From Ariolimax columbianus (taxonomy: Eukaryota; Mollusca; Gastropoda; Stylommatophora; Arionidae), in contig JAVGWX010000004.1 of assembly GCA_036924085.1 (NCBI GenBank), positions 43,356,793-43,420,792 on the forward strand: a DNA stretch of 64,000 nt, given 5' to 3'. Below, piece by piece: positions 58,499-64,000 of the stretch. The translations under genes were made by a program, and so were the position numbers. The notes beneath the pieces are model-generated. The model worked only from the letters and a program-made list of their open reading frames with translations, did no database searches and was not told the origin of the DNA. Position 1 is the stretch's first letter. Every line of letters starts with the position of its first letter.

Positions 58499-59088
58499 AG
58501 CGCTAAAAAGCCAGAAAAACACTGAGCTTAATGACTTAAGAGCAGCACTCTGTCAACTATGCCAGCAGTCCGCACCAAAAAGGGTAGTGGTATAGTGGGT
58601 CCCATCACACTGCAACATCCAAGGCAACGAGGAGGCAGACAGACTGGCAAAAGAAGGTGCAAGACTACCACAAACAGATACTAGTATGACGTACGAAGAG
58701 TCAAAACGGCTTATAAAAGCCAGATACATGACCAAATGGGAAACTGAACATACCGGCTACACCAAAAACGATGCCTATTACCAGTTGAATAGAAGAGAGC
58801 AGGTCGTTGTCTTCAGACTTCGCACTGGCCACAATAGACTGAGGTACCACCTATTCAACAAATTGAAGATAGGTGGTACCGACGAATGCCCGTGTGGTAC
58901 CAAGAAAATGACCGCTGAACATCTGCTGCAGAACTGCCCGACATACGAGGATCAGAGAGAGCAGATGTGGCCATCACCAGTGGAACAACAAGAGAAGCTA
59001 TATGGCAGTGTCGACAGCCTCAGGATGACCGCCACTTTTTTCGAAAAAATAATGGTTACTGTCTGACTGCGTACGAAGAAGAAGAAGA
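58499..59088 (+). mobile_element. I/Nimbus-like LINE, 5'-truncated, inserted in the dispersed repeat
   Basis: It encodes ALKSQKNTELNDLRAALCQL, the end of the RNase H domain (GNEEADRLAKEG), CPCGTKKMTAEHLLQNCP and the FFEKIMVTV end with the stop at 59064-59066. The tail is (GAA)n at 59075-59088. A stop (tag, about 58590) replaces a Gln codon. agagctgggacc at 58487-58498 and 59089-59100 is a perfect 12-bp target-site duplication. It lies in the intron between exons B and C. Confidence 0.93.
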
Positions 59089-59163
59089 AGAGCTGGGACC
59101 TGTACAATGGCATCTGCCCCTGTAGAAGTACAGTACAAGTCGACTAAGACTAAGACTAAGATG
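59089..59163 (+). repeat. dispersed repeat copy 2, right part
   Basis: After the duplicated target, ctgtacaatggcatctgcccc and gtcgactaagactaagact continue the element, as in 38430-38472 and 39420-39442. Confidence 0.8.
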
Positions 59164-59969
59164 TACAAATGAGTGAATTCTAGATTTTAAAACATTTGAC
59201 AAGCTTCTTCTTCTTTTAATATCTACAAAAATATGTTATTAACTCAAATTAACTGAGTCATATTTGAGGTAGTATTTTCATACTTTTTTTCAAACCCAGA
59301 TGGCTACTTCAAACTAAGCAAGTGCATGGCTTGGTAAGAATGGTGAAGTGCATAATACAATGAGTTGGAGATTCTTCTACTCTAGATGAGTTTACAAGTT
59401 GCATAAGCAAAATATAAAATTATCAGTGTATATTTAACAAGAACACAAATAGGTGATTAATACTTCTGTACTATGCTGAGGAGTAACATAAAAAAATGTC
59501 AAAATTGTCGTCTCTCTACATGTACTGTCCAAGATACATTTGTGATATTTCTGGCCAAACAGAAATGCCATTTAAGAAATATTTACTCAAAACAACCAAG
59601 AGAATATGCAAACTATCATAACTGGTCAACTTTGGAATTGCATTGACCATGTTCCTGATGCCATAACCAGAACTGCCATGACATGAACACCAGAAGAATG
59701 GTGAAAGAGAGACTGATGGCATGACACACAGTGCAAACAAATTTTAGCAAGTAAAAGCAAACAGTCAATAATCAATCCTTCTACAAAAGTTTGAGCAACA
59801 GAGTGGCAGAAAATTTAGAATGGTTGCCTCTTATGGCAGTGACATGATATGGGACTCTGTTGAAAATAATACAAGGCTCAGCAAGGATGGAAACAAGTAG
59901 CTATAACTCAAAATATCTGAAACCTCATACAATAAAATCTCTAACACTTGATCCTCAATGGCATTAACT
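59164..59969. other. intron, no feature
   Basis: AT-rich; nothing recognised. Confidence 0.45.
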
Positions 59970-60600
59970 GCTTTTGTATTAGTAGTACCCCTTTTCAGTC
60001 ATTACTGATTATAGAATGATTTGACTTGGAGTGATAATCAAAAAAAGATATACTTAGCTTGTATTTTTGTCTTTCTCCTTGCAGCGTTGTCTTTTCACAT
60101 CTCCATGTTGCAAGATCTATTCTTCACCAAGCATGAGGTGGCCCTTTAAGTACATCTCCACTTGGATCAGTCTGTAGCTTCATCTTCCCAGATTGTCAGA
60201 CTCATTGTCCAGGGCCTTCATATCATGCTTTAACAATCTTTGAACCTCAATTGTGGTCGGCCGACTGTTCTTTTGCCATCCACCAACTGTCCATAGAGGA
60301 TATCTTTGGGAATGTGATCATCCTCCATGCGACAAACATGACCAAGCCATCCTAGTCTTCACTGCCTAAAGCGAGTGTACATGCTTTGGAAGACCGGCAA
60401 GAGATTGCACCTCTGCATTTGTCACTCTGTCCCTTCATGTAATTCCTAGAACAGTTCGCAGGCACTGTAGATGGAATGTGTTAAGCCTATGCTCTTGTTT
60501 GGCTTAGGTTATACAAGTCTCACTGGCATATAAAAGTAGAAGTGTGCTGACGACATATGCATTGTATGCTATGGCCTTGGTTTTCAATTGTCAGCTTTTT
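59970..60600 (-). mobile_element. LINE relic in an intron (same family as 3820-5028)
   Basis: Nucleotide resemblance to 3870-4480 is clear through shared blocks (tccacttggatc, ccatcaactgtccatag / ccaccaactgtccatag, gcgagtgtacatgct, tttgtc-ctctgtccc, ggccttggtttt). Both copies are on the minus strand and end in a TAG/TTA-type tail. Confidence 0.75.
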
Positions 60601-60752
60601 TGTTTTTTTCAAAACATGTATTGTGAGGTGAGCAAATGTAGCAGCAGCTTTGCCAATGCAATTATCTATTTCTGGATTATCTTTAACTATACAATAGTTT
60701 GTAATTTACTCATCACAATTATAAACACTAAGAGATGACATTAAGAACTTAC

Positions 60753-60947
60753 CTCCCACATACACAGTACATGATGAGGAAGCCTGACCTCCAGAATTTG
60801 ATGCGGTGCAAGTGTATACACCTCCATCCTCAGGGAAAATTTCAGCAATGACAAGTTTGTACACATCTCCAGCATTTTCAAACCGGAAATCATCAGAGGA
60901 TTTAATTTCTTTGCCTTCCTGCAGCCACTTGATTTCATCAGGTTTTC
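60753..60947 (-). CDS. immunoglobulin-domain protein, exon B (first Ig domain, C strand to end)
   Basis: A 195-bp exon. The acceptor is gaaacacag with a branch-like tactaat about 35 bp upstream; the donor is GGAG/GTAAGT. Phase 1 on both sides. It encodes KPDEIKWLQEGKEI (conserved Trp), DDFRFENAGDVYKLVIAE, then PEDGGVYTCTASNSGGQ with the F-strand Cys and the D-x-G-x-Y-x-C signature, and SSSCTVYVG as G strand. Joined to exon A it completes a canonical I-set domain with both Cys. The last base G plus TG of exon C makes Val. Nothing regulatory is visible. Confidence 0.92.
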
Positions 60948-61109
60948 CTGTGTTTCATATTTCACTATATATTAGTAGCATTTGTCTACCATTAGGGTAT
61001 CTATCTTACCATCTATCTACCTGTCTGCCTATATGTCTGATCTAAAATCTAATCTAATTTTGTCTGATCTCTTTCTTACTGTCTCTCTCTCCTTATATAT
61101 ATATATAAT

Positions 61110-61740
61110 TTATAGTTGGTGAGTTGTCCATCACAAATCAGACATGAGCCTGAAATCTGGGAAGACGAAGTTGCAGACCAATCCAAGTAGCTGTGGGTCT
61201 CAGCCACGTCTCCATCAAGTGGTCTCAACCTCGTGTCTTGCGTCACGGAAGTCCAGTGCATGGTAAGCACTCCTTCAGAGGCATCTCAGATGTTGCTGTG
61301 AACAGCAAGGGAGTCTGACTAACGCATTGGAGGTCTTCCCCGCTGTCTTTTTTTACCTCGAGGGTATCAGATTGCTGTCGCCGTGCTCCATAGATCATCG
61401 TTTAGTTACAACATGTGTCCTCTGCCCATCTATGTTATGCCTTGTCTGCATAGCTTACAGCATCATTCACCAAGGACAATCGTCATATGTTAGAATTGTA
61501 GAGATTTTGTATATGTTGGTTCTGGAGAATGATTTCAATCAAGTGTCTCCCAAGACAGATGAGGCCTGGGTCACTCTTAATTTGTCCTCTAGCGATTTTG
61601 TTAGTGTCCATGTCTGATTACTGTAGCACATTGCAGGGAGCACAATGGACTTGAAGAGAGAGGCTTTTAAGTTTTGCTCTTGCCAACCATCCAGGACCCT
61701 GTGTGTATATATATATTTTAAATAAGACACAAACTAAATT
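61110..61740 (-). mobile_element. LINE relic in an intron
   Basis: The minus strand reads NLKASLFKSIVLPAMCYSNQ then TWTLTKSLEDKLRVTQ (61560-61680), a thumb-like segment, and near 61320 a RGRPPMR-stop-SDSL segment of the kind found at LINE C-termini, followed by RPLDGDVAETHS. Decayed. Confidence 0.6.
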
Positions 61741-61747
61741 TGTTTGA

Positions 61748-61773
61748 ATATATATATATATATATATATATAA
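61748..61773. repeat. (TA)n microsatellite
   Basis: A pure TA run, with a shorter one at 61096-61108. Confidence 0.95.
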
Positions 61774-62030
61774 GTTATATATATTTAAACAACTTTAGCT
61801 TGTGTCTTTAGCCATTACTTCTAAAGAAAGAAAATACTTCACTAATTTGCTTCTTATGAGATCACACTGTTAGATAATTCAACCTGTATTATGCACATAT
61901 TCTAGAAGAAATGCAGATGGTTTAGTACTAATTTCAGAAGCTAGTAGTCCTATCTCATAACCATTTTGTACATTCTTCTTTGAAAAGCTCTAACCAGTTT
62001 TTGATGAGAAAAATTGCAACTTAAACTAAC

Positions 62031-62153
62031 CAGAAATCCTGCAGGCAAGGACAACAGAGTCGCCATCACTAACACTTTGTCCTTGAAGCAACTCCACAAA
62101 TCTGGGGGCTTCTGCAGTTACTCTTTTCTCGGTGACTGGGGCTGATTTCTTGA
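62031..62153 (-). CDS. immunoglobulin-domain protein, exon A (linker and first strands of the first Ig domain)
   Basis: A 123-bp exon with acceptor caattctcag and donor CTG/GTTAGT. It encodes KKSAPVTEKRVTAEAP (lysine- and Thr-rich linker), RFVELLQGQSVSDGDS and VVLACRISG, with the B-strand Cys. It is the earliest exon visible; the gene probably continues upstream beyond the window. All four exons are in phase with one another (phase 1, 1, 1), giving strong support that they form one transcript, even though no signal peptide, membrane segment, start codon or promoter lies in the window. The acceptor is judged from the frame and could be a few bases off. Confidence 0.85.
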
Positions 62154-62229
62154 CTGAGAATTGTATATATATATTGATCATTTTTATATCTGAATAAATT
62201 TTAATTAACTGCAACAACAACAACAAATA

Positions 62230-62844
62230 ACACATTTTCTTCCATACATTAATTTTTCAGTACAATATGAACTTTTCTTTTTAGTGTTCCACTAATACAG
62301 TGGTTTTTATTTTATTATGTTTTGTGCTTGTTCTGCTCTTATGGTGGATTTGGGCAAGTTGTACTCGTTAGCTGTGTCAGAGAATAAACCAAGGTGCATT
62401 TTATTGTCTATAATTCAGCACGCTTGCAGCACTTGTGCATTCAGTGTCTCTTTGCATTCTGTAAATGTTAAATTTAGTTCTTTTATGTCATTATGTGTCA
62501 TGCCATGTCATATCTTATGACATTATATGATGTGATATGATATTATGTTATACTATATTACATTATTGTCTTACATAATGTATATGATAGTGTAAACATT
62601 AGGTTATTACATACATATTTATGTTAAAAAGGGCTATGTTCTGCTTATCTGGTCAAATGAATTTTTTAGCAGGAGTCTGGATCCTAACCCGTCATATGAG
62701 TAGTGCCAAACTGTATGCTCTTGCTTCATTACTTGCAATCAATCCTGTACTCTGAATAACCTTGGTATACATGCATAACTAAACTCCTTTCAAATCATGA
62801 TAATTTGTTAGCGATTTGAAGATGTATGTTCATGTTTTCATAGG
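62230..62844. other. AT-rich, with ATG/TTATG-rich simple sequence
   Basis: Words like ttatgacattatatgatg recur at 62480-62600. No gene. Confidence 0.45.
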
Positions 62845-63320
62845 CTAATGAATATAATCAGCTATAGAGAAATAATCGAACAAATACAGAAGTTCACATA
62901 TATAGAGCAAACCATACCAGAATTTGCCCACAATGAGATAGAAATTAAGACAAGGATTGCATTGACAAAAAAGACCTTCAGAGAAAAACAGAAACTGCTA
63001 ACCTCAAAGAATATCAGGATAGAACTGATAAAAACAATAATAATTACTCATGTATGCCAATTGCACTGTAAGGAGATGAAATATGGACTGAAAAAGTGTT
63101 TGGAATATGGTGCTACTGTAGAAGGGAATGAGCGAATTGGTCAGAAAGAATATCTAATGACAATGTCATCACTAAGGTTGGCACATAAATACAAATATTT
63201 AAAATTATACAAAAACAAAGAAGGAGTTGGCAGGGACACAATATGTACCATAACATGAAAGTCTACCACAGAAGCTACTAGAGATCAAAATTCTAGGAAA
63301 AAGAGGAAGTTGGTGACTAA
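62845..63320 (+). mobile_element. LINE relic, thumb region
   Basis: The plus strand reads EQIQKFTYIEQTIPEFAHNE, then EIKTRIALTKKTFREKQKLL, ELIKTIIITHVC, and a KEMKYGLKK segment. This corresponds to the VxxFTYLGxxI ... EIxxRIAxAKxAF motifs of LINE ORF2. One frameshift is near 63120. It is cut by the retroposon at 63339. Confidence 0.7.
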
Positions 63321-63338
63321 AACTCATCTTTACATCTC

Positions 63339-63647
63339 TTTTTTTTTTTTTTTTTGCTTAAATGTTTGCCTCACTAGTTTCTACTGGCGGAGGCGCGCCA
63401 TTTTCCACCCCAGACCGTAGTCAATTGGGCGATATCAGGACGCATAAACCAGTGCTTGGATGCATGTGTGCATCTGTATGTACCTATGCTAGGTTTGTGC
63501 ACCCTCAGAAGCTAGCCCAACCAAAGTGCTATGGAAGGGCTTTACCACGAGGGCGCGTGTGAAAGTTGTGCAAGGGTGTGACTGTAGGACAGAGTCAAAT
63601 GAAACAGAGTGAGGTGAGAAGAGAGTGCACAGGATGATTTCCCCCTG
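63339..63647 (-). mobile_element. short retroposon with poly-A tail and 13-bp target duplication
   Basis: A T run at 63339-63355 is the poly-A tail of a minus-strand insert about 310 bp long. The duplicated target atctttacatctc is at 63326-63338 and 63648-63660, a perfect match. The head, on the minus strand, starts aggggg-aaatcatcctgtgc. I see no good A or B box, so it is not obviously tRNA-derived. It may be a non-tRNA SINE or a retrocopy of a transcript. Confidence 0.85.
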
Positions 63648-63660
63648 ATCTTTACATCTC

Positions 63661-64000
63661 AGGCATGCAGAGACATTAAAGTACTAACACACTCTGAAAT
63701 CAAGAGAGCTGCAGAATTTGTGCTGTGATATGCCACGTTTCAATCACATAGTAAGAATGTTTTTACATTGTCTTGAACAGTCTAATTGGTAGTGTAGTGT
63801 AATCAGGTTCAGGTGAAACATACTGATGAAGACCCCACCTCATGTCCCAAGGTTTGCCATATTGGCAACTTAGTTACCAAAATTTTAAAAATTGACAACT
63901 TTTCAAACTCTTTGCCATAATTTTTTAACATTTTAGCAACTGAAATTTTCTTTGGCAACTTTTAAAAACTGTATTTTTTTTGGTCAACATTTTAAAAGTT
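63661..64000. repeat. degenerate GGCAACTTTT-type repeat at the right edge
   Basis: From 63855, variants of tttggcaacttttaaaa recur with poor periodicity. The window ends inside it. Confidence 0.45.

Overview
The window reads as nuclear DNA from an animal, most likely a lophotrochozoan and probably a gastropod mollusc. The reasons are spliced immunoglobulin-domain exons with GT-AG introns, several LINE families, a mariner, tRNA-derived SINEs and a heavy load of minisatellites. The RNase H-bearing LINE with a (GAA)n tail resembles the Nimbus/I-type elements known from freshwater snails. The organism call is inference; no ribosomal or mitochondrial marker is present.

Layout. 0-7.8 kb: a 66-bp array, an RTE-like LINE end, a truncated I/Nimbus-like LINE, and a CR1-like LINE (5029-7233) next to an older LINE relic. 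7.5-10.5 kb: a 43-bp array abutting a DDE transposon with inverted terminal repeats (7846-9958), then a CR1-like 3' end. 10.7-14.65 kb: a LINE relic whose C-terminal coding region has expanded into about 2.5 kb of 16-bp minisatellite. 15.5-18.7 kb: LINE relics and three successive minisatellites, the first again inside LINE coding sequence. 19.8-23.1 kb: the best preserved element, an I/Nimbus-like LINE flanked by a 12-bp duplication, with RT and RNase H and one nonsense codon. 23.4-25.3 kb: a 1308-bp mariner inside a 32-bp array. 26-30.5 kb: CR1-like and RNase H LINE relics, one carrying a 33-bp minisatellite grown in frame from its ORF. 31.6-41.6 kb: LINE relics, a second mariner, SINEs and arrays. 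41.9-46.5 kb: a nest of RTE-like, Jockey-like and zinc-finger LINE pieces broken by a SINE.

From about 46.5 kb onward the DNA appears to belong to one host gene on the minus strand. Four exons (62153-62031, 60947-60753, 58120-58007, 54995-54760) splice in frame and encode two tandem I-set immunoglobulin domains of the titin/twitchin/obscurin type. A fifth, tentative terminal exon lies at 49374-49285. The introns hold LINE relics, a SINE, a 45-bp array and a 21-bp array.

The most unusual signal is that at least three long minisatellites (12.07-14.55, 16.70-17.04 and 29.70-30.31 kb) begin and end inside LINE reading frames. They appear to have been born from the C-terminal coding part of three different LINE families. 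Several nested insertions are dated relative to each other by target-site duplications. Apart from the immunoglobulin gene I see no intact host gene, and no operon-like or defence-type system.
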